Below, piece by piece: positions 44,220 to 54,276 of a stretch of 64,000 nt of DNA. Under the pieces are notes generated by a model that was not told the origin of the DNA, searched no databases, and saw nothing but the letters and a program-made list of their open reading frames with translations. This stretch comes from Gammaproteobacteria bacterium. Lineage in GTDB: Bacteria > Pseudomonadota > Gammaproteobacteria > Pseudomonadales > Pseudohongiellaceae. A program made the translations under genes and the position numbers. Every line of letters begins with the position of its first letter. The stretch's first letter is position 1. The DNA lies in assembly GCA_030682575.1 (NCBI GenBank), contig JAUXNX010000011.1, forward strand, positions 186,001-250,000. The letters are read 5' to 3'.

Positions 44220-45692
44220 AGCGAGGTACTCGGCAAGCCGACGACGCTGCCCGGCACTGAAATACAAACCAAGTTTACTGCGACGCCAGAGGATATCATC
44301 GACTTCCACGGCCCATTCTTCCCGCACAAGGTAATCAACTTCACGGGCGTAAAGGCCATGACCTAAATCCTCACCCAGATCGCTCAGGCACCCGACGCCT
44401 GTCAGCAGGCGATAGACCAGCGAGCCGTAGCTTCCGGCCCAACGCGTGAGCAATGATTCCGGCAACCAGCGATGTCTGTTCTGCAAATCACGAATGAGTT
44501 CTGCCTGCGACGGGAAGTCGCCGCCCGGCAAACGCGCATCGGCAGTCCATTTCTTGCCCATTTGCGGAAACAGTTCATGCAGTCTTTCCATAGCCGTCTC
44601 TGCAAGTCTGCGATAGGTGGTAATCTTGCCACCGTATACTGTGAGTACAGGCGCTTTCGATATGTCGAGATCCAGAGTGTAATCCCGTGACACCTTGGAG
44701 GCACTCTCTCCCTCTCCCCCCAGCAGGGGTCGTACTCCAGCAAAGTGATGTACCACATCAGCAGGAGAAATCCTGTTTCTGAAGCATTCGTTGACAATGC
44801 CTACCAGGTAGTCAATCTCCCACGGAGATATTTGAGCTGTGGAAGGGTCTCCAATGAAGTCCTCCTCCGTCGTACCAATCAACGTGAAGTTGTTCTGATA
44901 GGGAATGACAAATACGACGCGCCCATCACCGTTCTGCAGCAGGAAGGCTTCGGCTCCTTCGTACAGTCGCGGCACGACAATATGACAACCCTTGACCAAG
45001 CGCACTTTCTGTTGCTTGTCTTCCTGGTGATTCCCAATCGCGAACTGTCCTACCCAGGGACCAGCCGCGTTGATCAATACACGTGCGCGCACCTGTTGTC
45101 GTGAGCCATCGCGCTCATCCTGCAGAGTCACAAGCCACACGCCTTCGTCGATGGTCGCTGCAACACATCGACTGTGTACACGAATCTGTGCTCCGTGTTC
45201 GCGTGCCTGCATCGCGACCAGAACAACGAGGCGGGCATCGTCCACCCAAGCATCAGAATACTCGAACCCATCCCGCAGCTCTGGTACTAATGGCCCTTCC
45301 GCAGAAAAGCGCAGACTGCGCGACGCGGGAAGCGTGACGCGCTGACTCAGAAAATCATAAAGATAGAGGCCCGCCCGAATCATCCAGCGCGGCCGCAGGT
45401 GCGGACGATGCGGCAACTGAAAGCGCATGGGCGTAATAATATGCGGCGCATTGCGCAGTAATACCTCGCGCTCTGCCAGTGCTTCGCGCACCAGGCGGAA
45501 TTCATACTGTTCGAGATAGCGAAGTCCACCGTGAATCAGCTTGGTGCTCGCAGAGGACGTGCCAGAGGCGAGATCATTCATCTCGCAAAGCACCACGTCC
45601 AGGCCACGCCCCGCAGCATCCGCAGCGATACCCGCGCCATTGATGCCGCCACCAATGACGAGCAGATCGTGAATTGTAGATTTTTGACTCAT
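44211..45692 (-). CDS. glpD: Aerobic glycerol-3-phosphate dehydrogenase
   Basis: Membrane-associated FAD enzyme of 493 residues that oxidises glycerol-3-phosphate to dihydroxyacetone phosphate and passes electrons to quinone. The N-terminal FAD motif is LLVIGGGINGAGIAADAAGR, then TSSASTKLIHGGLRYLEQYE. The C-terminal region with VDDILWRRSKLGLYFS is typical. Divergent from glpK, so the two share a regulatory region (about 45693-45811). No glpR or glpF gene is nearby. Confidence 0.96.
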   Translation of the reverse strand: MSQKSTIHDLLVIGGGINGAGIAADAAGRGLDVVLCEMNDLASGTSSASTKLIHGGLRYLEQYEFRLVREALAEREVLLRNAPHIITPMRFQLPHRPHLRPRWMIRAGLYLYDFLSQRVTLPASRSLRFSAEGPLVPELRDGFEYSDAWVDDARLVVLVAMQAREHGAQIRVHSRCVAATIDEGVWLVTLQDERDGSRQQVRARVLINAAGPWVGQFAIGNHQEDKQQKVRLVKGCHIVVPRLYEGAEAFLLQNGDGRVVFVIPYQNNFTLIGTTEEDFIGDPSTAQISPWEIDYLVGIVNECFRNRISPADVVHHFAGVRPLLGGEGESASKVSRDYTLDLDISKAPVLTVYGGKITTYRRLAETAMERLHELFPQMGKKWTADARLPGGDFPSQAELIRDLQNRHRWLPESLLTRWAGSYGSLVYRLLTGVGCLSDLGEDLGHGLYAREVDYLVREEWAVEVDDILWRRSKLGLYFSAGQRRRLAEYLASY

Positions 45693-45811
45693 GAGGGTAA
45701 TATAGCCTTCGATTCATCACAGTGCACGGCAATAGATCACACACTTGTCATACGTGCGCCACCAACACTCCAGATTGCTACTCGGATATCAGAACCACGG
45801 AAGCCAATGCC

Positions 45812-47314
45812 ATGACGGACTATCTTCTCGCCTTCGACCAGGGCACCACCAGCAGCAGGGCCATTGTGTTTGACTATGCCGGGCAGCGTGCGGGAGTTGG
45901 ACAGGAAGAGTTCACACAACACTTCCCTCACGACGGCTGGGTGGAGCACGACCCCGAGGATCTGTGGCTCACCTCCCTTCGCAGTTACCAGACAGCTCTG
46001 GAAGACGCGAAGTTGCAGGCCAGCGACATTCGCGCCATAGGTATCACCAATCAACGCGAGACAACACTGCTGTGGAACCGTCACACGGGCAAGGCTATTC
46101 ATCGCGCCATCGTCTGGCAGGACAGACGTACCAGTGCGTATTGTCAACAGATCGGCGAGCAACTGGAGCGCGAGAAACGCAGCGACATCATTCAGGCGAA
46201 GACCGGTCTGCTGCTGGACCCGTACTTCTCCGCTACCAAAATCCGCTGGATGCTCGACAATGTGCCAGGTGCGCAGCAGGCCGCAGACGCAGGCGAACTG
46301 GCCTTCGGCACCGTCGATACGTTTCTCCTGTGGCGTCTGACCGGCGGTCGCAGTCATTTCACTGACGCCACCAACGCCTCTCGCACATTGTTATTCAATA
46401 TTCATGAACAATGCTGGGACGAGGAGTTGCTCGCCCTGTTCGATATCCCCCGTTCACTGCTGCCGGAAGTGCTCGACAGTGCGGCGGACTTTGGTATCAC
46501 CGACGCGGAGGTACTGGGTGCCGCCATTCCGATCACCGGTATGGCAGGCGATCAGCAGGCGGCAGCATTTGGTCAGTGCTGCTTTGAGCCAGGCATGGCC
46601 AAGAGTACTTATGGCACCGGCTGCTTCCTGCTGCTCAACACGGGCGACAAGGCCCTGAAATCCGAGAATCGTCTGCTCAGCACGATCGCCTATCGCCTTA
46701 ATGGCAAGGCAACTTACGCACTCGAAGGCAGTATCTTCATGGCGGGTGCCACCATGCAATGGCTGCGCGACGGGCTGAAGCTCTTCAAGGATGCAGCTGA
46801 GACAGAGAAGCTGGCGGAGCAGACTGGCAGCGATATGAACGTGCTGTTCGTACCTGCATTCACCGGCCTGGGTGCGCCCTACTGGGATGCTGATGCACGC
46901 GGCGCCATCTTCGGCCTGACCCGCGATACCGGCATCAAGGAGCTCGTAACTGCGGCGCTGCTCTCTGTTTGTTATCAGACCCGTGATCTGCAGAAAGCCA
47001 TGGAGGCCGATGGCGTGCGACCTGCTACCTTGCGTGTCGATGGTGGCATGGCCAAGAATGATTTCGTGCTGCAGAACCTCGCCGATTTGCTGGGCTGTCG
47101 TGTTGATCGCCCGCGTGTCACCGAGACCACGGCACTGGGAGTAGCCTTTCTTGCTGGGTTGCAGTGCGGGGTCTACGAGTCTATGGAAACCATTACCAGC
47201 CAATGGCAGTTGGACAAGTCTTTCTCTCCAGCGAAAGACAAAGCCTGGCGCGACGAACGCTACGCCTTGTGGCAGGATGCAGTGAATCGCACGCGCAGCA
47301 AATTGGTATGCTGA
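45812..47314 (+). CDS. glpK: Glycerol kinase
   Basis: FGGY-family kinase of 500 residues that makes glycerol-3-phosphate. Family motifs are [17 protein letters not shown] at the start, [32 protein letters not shown], and the ATP site ...[13 protein letters not shown] with [15 protein letters not shown] near the end. The start at 45812 ([10 protein letters not shown]) has GGAAG upstream; the ORF can be extended upstream but not plausibly. It supplies GlpD with substrate. Confidence 0.97.
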   Translation: MTDYLLAFDQGTTSSRAIVFDYAGQRAGVGQEEFTQHFPHDGWVEHDPEDLWLTSLRSYQTALEDAKLQASDIRAIGITNQRETTLLWNRHTGKAIHRAIVWQDRRTSAYCQQIGEQLEREKRSDIIQAKTGLLLDPYFSATKIRWMLDNVPGAQQAADAGELAFGTVDTFLLWRLTGGRSHFTDATNASRTLLFNIHEQCWDEELLALFDIPRSLLPEVLDSAADFGITDAEVLGAAIPITGMAGDQQAAAFGQCCFEPGMAKSTYGTGCFLLLNTGDKALKSENRLLSTIAYRLNGKATYALEGSIFMAGATMQWLRDGLKLFKDAAETEKLAEQTGSDMNVLFVPAFTGLGAPYWDADARGAIFGLTRDTGIKELVTAALLSVCYQTRDLQKAMEADGVRPATLRVDGGMAKNDFVLQNLADLLGCRVDRPRVTETTALGVAFLAGLQCGVYESMETITSQWQLDKSFSPAKDKAWRDERYALWQDAVNRTRSKLVC

Positions 47315-47333
47315 AGACAATGGAGACCATTGA

Positions 47334-47966
47334 GTGAGAATTCACCTGATCCGTCACGGACAGACAGACTGGAACAAGGAGCGACGCGTGCAAGGGCAGA
47401 GTGAATCCACACTCACAGCAGAAGGCAGAGACCAAGCGACAGCCCTGCGTGCAAGACTATCAACCTGCGGGATCGCCAAGGTCTATTGCAGCAGCAGTAT
47501 CCGGACGCGAGAGACTGCCGCCATCCTCTTCGCCGGTACAGGCCTGGAGGTCGAGTACAGCGATGCGTTGCGGGAGATATTTCTCGGGCCCTGGGAAGGA
47601 TCGCTGTACGCGGACATGGAGGCAAAATTTCCGCAGAGTTTTGCTGACTTCTGGCATCGCCCAGATGTTTTTTCGTTGGCAGATGCAGAGACCTTCGTGC
47701 AGACTCAACAGCGTGGGGTGAGGGAGTTGCAACGCATCATTGCCGACGCCGCCGCAGAAGATGTGGCGATTGTCAGTCACGGCGTGCTCATCAAGAGTAT
47801 CCTCAGTCATGTTGAAGGTCGACCGCTGGCCAGACTCTGGGAGCCACCCGATATGCATAATTGCTCTCACAGCATTGTGGAAATCGAGAGAAACAATGTG
47901 CAGAACCAGGCCCGACCAAAGATCACTCTGTATGCAGGAGTTGATTACGCCGAATCGGTGCAATAG
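47334..47966 (+). CDS. Histidine phosphatase-family protein
   Basis: A 210-residue phosphoglycerate-mutase-fold phosphatase with a GTG start (eight bases after GGAG). It shows the catalytic LIRHGQTDWNKERRVQGQ with the phospho-His, SSSIRTRETAAI, and SHGVLIKSIL with the second catalytic His. The substrate is unknown (the family covers alpha-ribazole phosphatases, sugar phosphatases, PGMs). It begins 19 bases after glpK, so probably cotranscribed. Confidence 0.9.
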   Translation: MRIHLIRHGQTDWNKERRVQGQSESTLTAEGRDQATALRARLSTCGIAKVYCSSSIRTRETAAILFAGTGLEVEYSDALREIFLGPWEGSLYADMEAKFPQSFADFWHRPDVFSLADAETFVQTQQRGVRELQRIIADAAAEDVAIVSHGVLIKSILSHVEGRPLARLWEPPDMHNCSHSIVEIERNNVQNQARPKITLYAGVDYAESVQ

Positions 47967-48052
47967 TTGAACAACCCGGCAGGTCTCCTGAACATCATCA
48001 TGAAGCTGAGACAAAGGCGTATCAAACAATCACAACAACAAGGACAAACAGC

Positions 48053-48859
48053 ATGAATACCTCGTCTGACAACCAATCCAGCATCAGTGCCACAGCAGGC
48101 AAAGTGCTGATAGCTCTCGCCCTTCTCGCCATGGTCGCAGGCATTGGCCTCGGCGCCTATGCACTGTTCGCCTCCCTGGGTGTGTGGTTCGGGATGTGGG
48201 ACTTCCGCACAGGCTTCAACATGTTGAGAACAGTGAACGCCAGTGCTGACTGGGTAGCCTGGGGTTGTCTGGCGCTGACGATTGTCATCTTCGTGGCCGC
48301 ACGGCGCTTCGTGCCAGCCAAGGCATCCCGCCTTGCTGGATTTGCCGCCATCGGCACCATTGCTGCGGCACTGGCTTACATCGTTCCGGAAACCTACCGC
48401 GCTCCGGAAGGTACGCCACCGATCCACGACATCACTACAGATACAGACAACCCTCCACAGTTTGTGGCCGTCGCCCCTCTGCGCGCCAACGCGCCGAACT
48501 CCGTGATCTATGGCGATCAGGCCAATTGGGATGCAGTACGTATGGCCGCTGCACAGAAGCAGGCCTACCCGGAGATCGTGCCGCAGGTATTCACTGCCTC
48601 GAAGGAAGAGGTCTTCAATCGGACGCTGGCTGCCGTTGACTCACTGGGTTGGGAACTTGTGGATCAGAACCTTGCGGAAGGCCGCATCGAGGCCACAGAC
48701 ACCACGTTCTGGTTCCGCTTCAAGGACGATGTAATCGTGCTTATCAATGAGACACCGCAGGGCACCGTGCTGAACGCACGCTCCAAGTCCCGTGTGGGTG
48801 GCAGTGATGTCGGCAAGAACGCTGCACGTCTGCGTGCGCTTTTCGCAGAAATTCAGTAA
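48053..48859 (+). CDS. DUF1499-family membrane protein
   Basis: A 268-residue protein with three predicted transmembrane helices in the first 125 residues and a soluble C-terminal DUF1499 domain starting PPIHDITTDTDNPPQFVAVA and including EVFNRTLAAVDSLGWELVDQ and TTFWFRFKDDVIVLINET. Function unknown; the domain resembles a lipid- or detergent-binding fold. Ribosome site AAGGAC. No operon partner. Confidence 0.87.
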   Translation: MNTSSDNQSSISATAGKVLIALALLAMVAGIGLGAYALFASLGVWFGMWDFRTGFNMLRTVNASADWVAWGCLALTIVIFVAARRFVPAKASRLAGFAAIGTIAAALAYIVPETYRAPEGTPPIHDITTDTDNPPQFVAVAPLRANAPNSVIYGDQANWDAVRMAAAQKQAYPEIVPQVFTASKEEVFNRTLAAVDSLGWELVDQNLAEGRIEATDTTFWFRFKDDVIVLINETPQGTVLNARSKSRVGGSDVGKNAARLRALFAEIQ

Positions 48860-48886
48860 GCAGCAAGTCAGTGAGTGCCGGCGCGG

Positions 48887-49153
48887 CTATTCCTCGCGCC
48901 TGCTCTTGTTGAGCCTTTTTATCAGCCACCTGCTCAACGGCGGTATGTCGGTGGCCAGTAATGCGATGCCGAGAGGGATCATCCAGAATCCCACCACAGG
49001 AAGAAAACCCACCATGCCGGCGAGGATCAGAATGACACCCAGCAAGCCGCGCAGAACAGGCGGCAGGTAGCGCTTGCCCTGCCTCAGAAAGCGGTAAGAC
49101 AGTACTACCAGTCGTCGTCTGGTTCTATTCTTCGGTAATGCGGGTTTGCTCAA
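48887..49153 (-). CDS. Small membrane protein, PGPGW-like
   Basis: An 88-residue protein with a basic N-terminal 25 residues and two hydrophobic helices (LRGLLGVILILAGMVGFLPVVGFWMIPLGIALLATDIP). The GFLPVVGFWMIPLG turn resembles the transmembrane PGPGW family. It uses a TTG start with GAGG five bases upstream; no ATG fits. Divergent from the LspA-like gene. Function unknown. Confidence 0.6.
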   Translation of the reverse strand: MSKPALPKNRTRRRLVVLSYRFLRQGKRYLPPVLRGLLGVILILAGMVGFLPVVGFWMIPLGIALLATDIPPLSRWLIKRLNKSRREE

Positions 49154-49219
49154 GAAAACCTCGTCCTATGCTATGCTTGCCGCCCATCATCCAACGACTG
49201 CAATGCAGGTTCAGCGCCA

Positions 49220-49708
49220 GTGTCACCATCCAGATCCAGCCAGATGCTTGTCTTCAGCGCTATTGCGCTGGTCGTAGTCCTCGTCTCTCAGGTCGGCAGC
49301 TACCTCGTCAACAGCAGGATCCCACTCGGTAGCACCGTCGAGTGGAACTCACTGGTGCACCTGACCCATATTCGTAACATGGGGGGTGTCTTTGGCATGT
49401 TCCAAGGGAGCGGTTGGATATTCGCGGCTTTCAGTGTTTGTCTGATCGCCGGATTGGTGGTCTACCTGCTGCGCGGCGCCAGTGTACAGACTTATGAGTA
49501 TGTATGTTTCGGCTTTATCGCCGGAGGCGGGATCAGCAATGTACTGGACAGACTTATCTACGGCAGTGTGATCGACTTCATCAATGTCCAGCACATTCCT
49601 TATTGGCACTACATCTTCAATACCGCCGATGTCATGGTGCATGTCGGATTGTGGCCGATGCTCTGGTTCAGTTTTTTTCAACACGATCAGAGCAGGCAGG
49701 CTATCTGA
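49220..49708 (+). CDS. lspA: Signal peptidase II-like lipoprotein peptidase
   Basis: A 162-residue protein with four transmembrane helices and the aspartyl-peptidase motifs: HIRNMGGVFGM (the NxGxxF segment), GGGISNVLDRLIYGSVIDFI (first catalytic Asp in NVLDR) and FNTADVMVHVGLW (second Asp). It would cleave lipoprotein signal peptides. It is not next to ileS, its usual partner, and the first motif is atypical, so it may be a second, divergent copy. The GTG start has only a weak ribosome site; the in-frame ATG at 49244 is an alternative. Confidence 0.8.
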   Translation: MSPSRSSQMLVFSAIALVVVLVSQVGSYLVNSRIPLGSTVEWNSLVHLTHIRNMGGVFGMFQGSGWIFAAFSVCLIAGLVVYLLRGASVQTYEYVCFGFIAGGGISNVLDRLIYGSVIDFINVQHIPYWHYIFNTADVMVHVGLWPMLWFSFFQHDQSRQAI

Positions 49709-50882
49709 TATTGTAGTGAGTCCTCGCAACCTGCAATGATCGGCCTTGGGTGATCGGCACATTGAGCGACGACAGCGTATCTTCCAGCGCCGAGAGACAG
49801 AAGAGTACATTTTTCTGATTACAGGCAAATCCCATCAGGCCGATTCGCCAAACCTTCCCCGCGAGACTGCCCAAACCTGCCCCTATCTCCAGACCATACC
49901 TTTCCAGCAACGCGCTGCGCACTGCCGCCTCATCGACACCGTCAGGCACATTCACCGCATTAAGCTGAGGAAGACGAGATTGCAGCGCCACTCTCATCGA
50001 CAGCCCCATGGCCTCCAGGCCCGCCACCAGGGCGCGGTGATGACGAGCGTGGCGCTGCCACGCATTCTCAAGCCCCTCTTCTTTCAGGATCACCAACGCT
50101 TCATGAAGCGCATACAATGCGTTAATAGGGGCAGTGTGGTGGTAACTGCGGCGGGCGCTGCCTCCCCAGTAGTCCATGATCAAATTCATATCGAGGAACC
50201 AGCTCTGCACCTTGGTGCCACGGTTGCGAATGAACTCCATGGCACGCGCGCTGAAGGTCATGGGTGAGAGGCCTGGCACACAGGACAGGCATTTCTGGGA
50301 ACCCGAATAGATCACATCGATACCCCAGCCATCGGCATCCACGTCAACGCCACCCAAGGACGTCACCGCATCCATGATAGTCAGGCAGTCATACCTGGCC
50401 GCCAGTGTGGCGAGGGCACGTGCATCGCTGAGAACACCTGTAGAGGTCTCTGCATGCACGAATGCCAGCACCCGTGCGTCGAGATTGCTATTGAGAGCGG
50501 TTTCCACTTTGTCGAGATCAACTGCCGTGCCCCAGTCATCCATCACCATGACAGCGGTGCCACCGCAACGCTCGACGTTCTCCTTCATACGCCCACCGAA
50601 GGCACCGTTCTGACATACGATTACCTTGTCACCGCGCTCCAGAAGATTCACGAATGCAGCCTCCATGCCAGCAGAGCCCGGCGCCGAAACCGGCAGAGTC
50701 AGTATATTGGTGGTTTTGAAGGCGTACTGCAGCAACGTCTTGATTTCATCCATCAGGCGGATGAACTCCGGATCGAGATGGCCGATAGTTGGTCGACTCA
50801 TCGCTTCCAGAATGCGAGGATTCACATCGGAAGGGCCCGGCCCCATCAGGGTCCGGATCGGGGGATGAAATGAGGATGTCAT
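49701..50882 (-). CDS. Class V aminotransferase (serine/alanine-glyoxylate type)
   Basis: PLP enzyme of 393 residues, start at 50882 (MTSSFHPPIR) with AGGAG upstream. Motifs: LMGPGPSDVNPRILEAM, the PLP-phosphate region VSAPGSAGMEAAFVNLLERG, DAVTSLGGVDVDADGWGID and the Schiff-base Lys in SGSQKCLSC. This group converts glyoxylate plus alanine or serine to glycine. It starts 19 bases after the terminator of the ribosomal operon and is probably a separate unit. No glyoxylate-cycle gene is nearby. Confidence 0.88.
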   Translation of the reverse strand: MTSSFHPPIRTLMGPGPSDVNPRILEAMSRPTIGHLDPEFIRLMDEIKTLLQYAFKTTNILTLPVSAPGSAGMEAAFVNLLERGDKVIVCQNGAFGGRMKENVERCGGTAVMVMDDWGTAVDLDKVETALNSNLDARVLAFVHAETSTGVLSDARALATLAARYDCLTIMDAVTSLGGVDVDADGWGIDVIYSGSQKCLSCVPGLSPMTFSARAMEFIRNRGTKVQSWFLDMNLIMDYWGGSARRSYHHTAPINALYALHEALVILKEEGLENAWQRHARHHRALVAGLEAMGLSMRVALQSRLPQLNAVNVPDGVDEAAVRSALLERYGLEIGAGLGSLAGKVWRIGLMGFACNQKNVLFCLSALEDTLSSLNVPITQGRSLQVARTHYNIR

Positions 50883-50900
50883 ACTGGTCTCCTGAAAACG

Positions 50901-50927
50901 CAAAAGCCGAGACAGGCTCGGCTTTTG
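50901..50927 (-). terminator. Terminator of the S10-spc-alpha operon
   Basis: CAAAAGCCGAG-ACAGG-CTCGGCTTTTG, an eleven-base perfect stem with a T-rich end, 26 bases after the rplQ stop. It ends the long ribosomal transcript and lies immediately before the aminotransferase start. Confidence 0.9.
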
Positions 50928-50952
50928 TCGATATTGCGATCACTGACGGAAA

Positions 50953-51342
50953 TCAATCCTCCGCTGATTCGCCATCCACACCTGCAGGACGGTCAACCAG
51001 CTCGACGTAAGCCATGGGGGCGTTGTCGCCTGGACGCATACCGCACTTGAGAATACGGATGTAGCCACCTGGACGCTCGTTGTAGCGTGGACCGAGTGCG
51101 GTGAAGAGCTTCCCAACAGCAGCCTTGTCGCGCAGACGGTCAAACGCCAGACGGCGATTGGCCACGCTGTCGTTCTTCGCCAGAGTGATCAACGGCTCTG
51201 CAACCATGCGCAGCTCTTTCGCCTTGATCACGGTAGTCTTAATGAGTTCGTGCTCAACCAGGGAAACAGTCATGCTGCGCAGCATGGCCTTACGGTGAGA
51301 ACTGTTGCGGCTCAGTTGACGTCCACTTTTACGATGACGCAT
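50953..51342 (-). CDS. rplQ: 50S ribosomal protein L17
   Basis: Large-subunit protein L17 (129 residues) near the tunnel exit. It begins [20 protein letters not shown] and contains [20 protein letters not shown]. The last gene of the alpha operon, followed by a terminator. The short acidic tail (VDGESAED) is variable in the family. Confidence 0.97.
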   Translation of the reverse strand: MRHRKSGRQLSRNSSHRKAMLRSMTVSLVEHELIKTTVIKAKELRMVAEPLITLAKNDSVANRRLAFDRLRDKAAVGKLFTALGPRYNERPGGYIRILKCGMRPGDNAPMAYVELVDRPAGVDGESAED

Positions 51343-51465
51343 ATCTTCTAATTCCTGTTCGTACCTTTGCGCCTACTGGCACTCGGTCACTCTTTGTTAA
51401 AAACTCGTCGTTAAAAACCTGGTTGCAATACGCCGGCAACCACTGTCGCCGGGCGATTGTCGTAC

Positions 51466-52461
51466 TTAGTTCCGGTCGTCAGACCGAAGGCTTGACGGAG
51501 GCCAGTTCTCCAGACGCAGACCCAGTGAAAGGCCGCGTGTGGCGAGTACATCCTTGATCTCTGTCAGTGACTTCTTGCCCAGATTCGGAGTCTTGAGCAG
51601 TTCTACTTCAGTGCGCTGAATCAGATCACCGATATAGTAAATGTCTTCTGCCTTCAGGCAGTTGGCTGAGCGAACAGTCAACTCCAGATCGTCCACCGGA
51701 CGCAGCAGGATCGGATCGATTTCATCTTCCGGTTCTTCCGGCACACTTGCAACCTGGCTCTGCAGATCCACGAACACAGCCAGTTGATGTTGCAGTATGG
51801 TCGCAGCACGACGAATCGCTTCTTCCGGATCAATCGTACCGTTGGTACGCAGATCGATAATCAGCTTGTCCAGGTCAGTACGCTGTTCAACACGAGTGCT
51901 TTCGACTGAGTAAGCAACAGTAGTCACTGGTGTGTAGGAAGCGTCCAGAAACAGACGACCCACGGCACGAGTTTCATCATCGTTGGAAACACGCGTATCA
52001 GCTGGGGCATAACCACGACCTTTACGAACAGTCATGCGCATGTTCAACTCACCGCTGTCGTTCAGGTTGGCGATCACATGATCAGGATTCACGATTTCAA
52101 CATCGTGTCCTACAGTGATGTTGCCGGCAGTGACAACACCTGCGCCCTTGGCGCTCAGGGTAATCACTGCCTCATCCTGACCGTTGAGGATAACTGCCAC
52201 ACCCTTGAGGTTCAGCAGGATCTCGATAACGTCCTCCTGTACACCCTCGATTGTGCTGTATTCGTGCACAACACCATCGATCTCCACTTCTTCAATTGCA
52301 CTGCCTGGCATTGAAGAGAGCAGGATTCGTCTCAGCGCATTTCCCAGAGTATGACCGAAGCCACGCTCCAGCGGTTCAAGCACCACTTTGGAGTGATACT
52401 TGTCATACTCTTCAACCTTGATCAATTGCGGTGTTAAAAAATCCGACAAAGAAATCTGCAT
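51466..52461 (-). CDS. rpoA: RNA polymerase alpha subunit
   Basis: RpoA of 331 residues; assembles the core enzyme and contacts upstream promoter DNA and activators. The N-terminal domain has [20 protein letters not shown] and the C-terminal domain has [20 protein letters not shown] with the helix-hairpin-helix [20 protein letters not shown]. Start 52461 ([10 protein letters not shown]) follows AAGGGTG; the upstream ATG at 52476 precedes that ribosome site. Between rpsD and rplQ. Confidence 0.98.
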   Translation of the reverse strand: MQISLSDFLTPQLIKVEEYDKYHSKVVLEPLERGFGHTLGNALRRILLSSMPGSAIEEVEIDGVVHEYSTIEGVQEDVIEILLNLKGVAVILNGQDEAVITLSAKGAGVVTAGNITVGHDVEIVNPDHVIANLNDSGELNMRMTVRKGRGYAPADTRVSNDDETRAVGRLFLDASYTPVTTVAYSVESTRVEQRTDLDKLIIDLRTNGTIDPEEAIRRAATILQHQLAVFVDLQSQVASVPEEPEDEIDPILLRPVDDLELTVRSANCLKAEDIYYIGDLIQRTEVELLKTPNLGKKSLTEIKDVLATRGLSLGLRLENWPPSSLRSDDRN

Positions 52462-52488
52462 GGAATCACCCTTCATTTAGTCAGTTTA

Positions 52489-53109
52489 CTACTTGGAGTA
52501 AAGCTCAACTATCAAGTTTTCGTTAATGTCAGGAGACAAGTCGGCACGATCAGGCTTGCGACTGAATTGACCTTCCAGCTTATCGCTGTTTACGTTGATC
52601 CATTCAACAGGAGAGCGTTGACCTGCCAGCTCCAGTGCAGCCTTGATACGCAATTGCTCCTTGGCTTTCGAGCGGACAGAAATGACATCACCGGGTGATA
52701 CTTGATACGAAGGGATGTTGATAATATCGCCATTCACCAGAATGGACTTGTGGGTCACGAGCTGGCGTGATTCCGCGCGCGTAGAGCCGAAGCCCATGCG
52801 GTACACAACGTTGTCCAGACGTGATTCGAGCAGCTGCAGAAGGTTTTCGCCAGTGGCGCCCTTCAGACGTGCTGCCTCCTTGTAATAACCAGCGAACTGC
52901 TTTTCCAGAACGCCGTAGATTCGGCGGATCTTCTGCTTTTCACGCAGTTGCACACCGTAATCGGAAAGTCTGCCGCGACGCAGGCCGTGCTGGCCAGGAG
53001 CATTCTCGGTCTTGCACTTGCTATCGAGCGCGCGAACGCCACTCTTCAGAAACAGATCTGTCCCCTCACGTCGAGCAAGTTTGCATTTCGGGCCTAAATA
53101 ACGGGCCAT
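52489..53109 (-). CDS. rpsD: 30S ribosomal protein S4
   Basis: S4 (206 residues), a 16S-binding assembly protein that also represses alpha-operon translation in E. coli. Starts [20 protein letters not shown], has the S4 RNA-binding domain ([20 protein letters not shown], then [20 protein letters not shown]) and ends LIVELYSK. No zinc-binding Cys cluster, so it is the C- form. Confidence 0.98.
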   Translation of the reverse strand: MARYLGPKCKLARREGTDLFLKSGVRALDSKCKTENAPGQHGLRRGRLSDYGVQLREKQKIRRIYGVLEKQFAGYYKEAARLKGATGENLLQLLESRLDNVVYRMGFGSTRAESRQLVTHKSILVNGDIINIPSYQVSPGDVISVRSKAKEQLRIKAALELAGQRSPVEWINVNSDKLEGQFSRKPDRADLSPDINENLIVELYSK

Positions 53110-53197
53110 ATACAGTCTCCTATGTTCTTATCTATTGGAGATAAGCAACTAAATTACACAAATTCCAAACAGAGTGATGCGAAACAGACAACGCAGT

Positions 53198-53593
53198 CTA
53201 TACACGTCGCTTCTTCGGTGGACGACAGCCGTTATGAGGCATCGGCGTTACATCGGTTATGTTGCTTACCTTCAGACCACAGCCATTGAGCGCTCGCACT
53301 GCGGACTCTCGTCCTGGCCCGGGACCATTAACTTTTACATCCAGATTTTTCAAACCATACAATTCAATTGCAGCTTTACCCGCACGCTCTGCAGCTACCT
53401 GGGCAGCAAAGGGCGTGCTTTTACGTGAACCACGAAAACCTGATCCACCAGAGGTTGCCCAACTAAGCGCGTTACCCTGACGATCCGTGATCGTAACGAT
53501 TGTGTTGTTGAACGAAGCGTGGATGAAGGCTATGCCATCCACTACCGCTTTACGCGCTTTCTTCTTCGTTGTCTTAGCTGCTGGCTTTGCCAT
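53198..53593 (-). CDS. rpsK: 30S ribosomal protein S11
   Basis: S11 (131 residues) of the platform. Contains [20 protein letters not shown] and ends with [18 protein letters not shown], the classic C-terminus. Basic N-terminal leader [15 protein letters not shown] is longer than minimal. Confidence 0.98.
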   Translation of the reverse strand: MAKPAAKTTKKKARKAVVDGIAFIHASFNNTIVTITDRQGNALSWATSGGSGFRGSRKSTPFAAQVAAERAGKAAIELYGLKNLDVKVNGPGPGRESAVRALNGCGLKVSNITDVTPMPHNGCRPPKKRRV

Positions 53594-53646
53594 AAATTAT
53601 TCCTGATTCAAATCGTCTTAAACTGGGCTTAAAATCTGCTGATTGA

Positions 53647-54003
53647 TTACTTGCGAATAGGCTTGCGCGGACCCTTGCGAGTACGGGCGTTGGTCTTGGT
53701 CCGCTGACCACGCACTGGCAGAGAACGGCGGTGACGAATACCCCGGAAGCAACCCAGATCCATGAGACGTTTGATTGCCATCGACAACTCGCGGCGCAGG
53801 TCTCCCTCTACAGTAAACTTGGCAACTTCAGCACGGACGCTGTCGAGCTGCTCTGGAGAAAGCGCGCTTGTCTTGGTGCTCGGAGCAATACCAGTACTTG
53901 CGCATATCGCTTTTGCCCTGGTAGCACCGATTCCGAAGACGTAGCCAAGGGAAATCACAATATGCTTATTATCCGGTATGTTGACACCTGCAATACGTGC
54001 CAT
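53647..54003 (-). CDS. rpsM: 30S ribosomal protein S13
   Basis: S13 (118 residues) of the head, contacting P-site tRNA. Begins [20 protein letters not shown] and ends [20 protein letters not shown], the family C-terminus. First gene of the alpha section. The upstream gap to rpmJ is about 100 bases. Confidence 0.98.
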   Translation of the reverse strand: MARIAGVNIPDNKHIVISLGYVFGIGATRAKAICASTGIAPSTKTSALSPEQLDSVRAEVAKFTVEGDLRRELSMAIKRLMDLGCFRGIRHRRSLPVRGQRTKTNARTRKGPRKPIRK

Positions 54004-54110
54004 ATTTTTACTCCACTTTAAAGATTACTTACGCGCCCAAAAAATGCTCTGAGCCAAAATTACGGGGGGCAAAGGATATACTCTGACCAGTAAAAAATCA
54101 ACCAAACGAC

Positions 54111-54227
54111 TTAGCCTTGGCGCTGCTTATGTCTGGGCTCTGACGAACAGATTACTCTGACTACGCCATTGCGCTTGATCACTTTGCACTTGCGACACAC
54201 TTTCTTAACTGATGCTCTGACTTTCAC
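54111..54227 (-). CDS. rpmJ: 50S ribosomal protein L36
   Basis: L36 of 38 residues, too short for most ORF lists. The GTG start at 54227 ([14 protein letters not shown]) is preceded by GGAG. Zinc-ribbon ligands are C11, C14, C27 and H33 ([25 protein letters not shown]), so this is the zinc-bound form. It lies between secY and rpsM as in E. coli. Confidence 0.95.
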   Translation of the reverse strand: MKVRASVKKVCRKCKVIKRNGVVRVICSSEPRHKQRQG

Positions 54228-54276
54228 TTTAACTCTCCAAAAAATCCGGGGTTTCACTCCCGCAGGCACTCAAACT

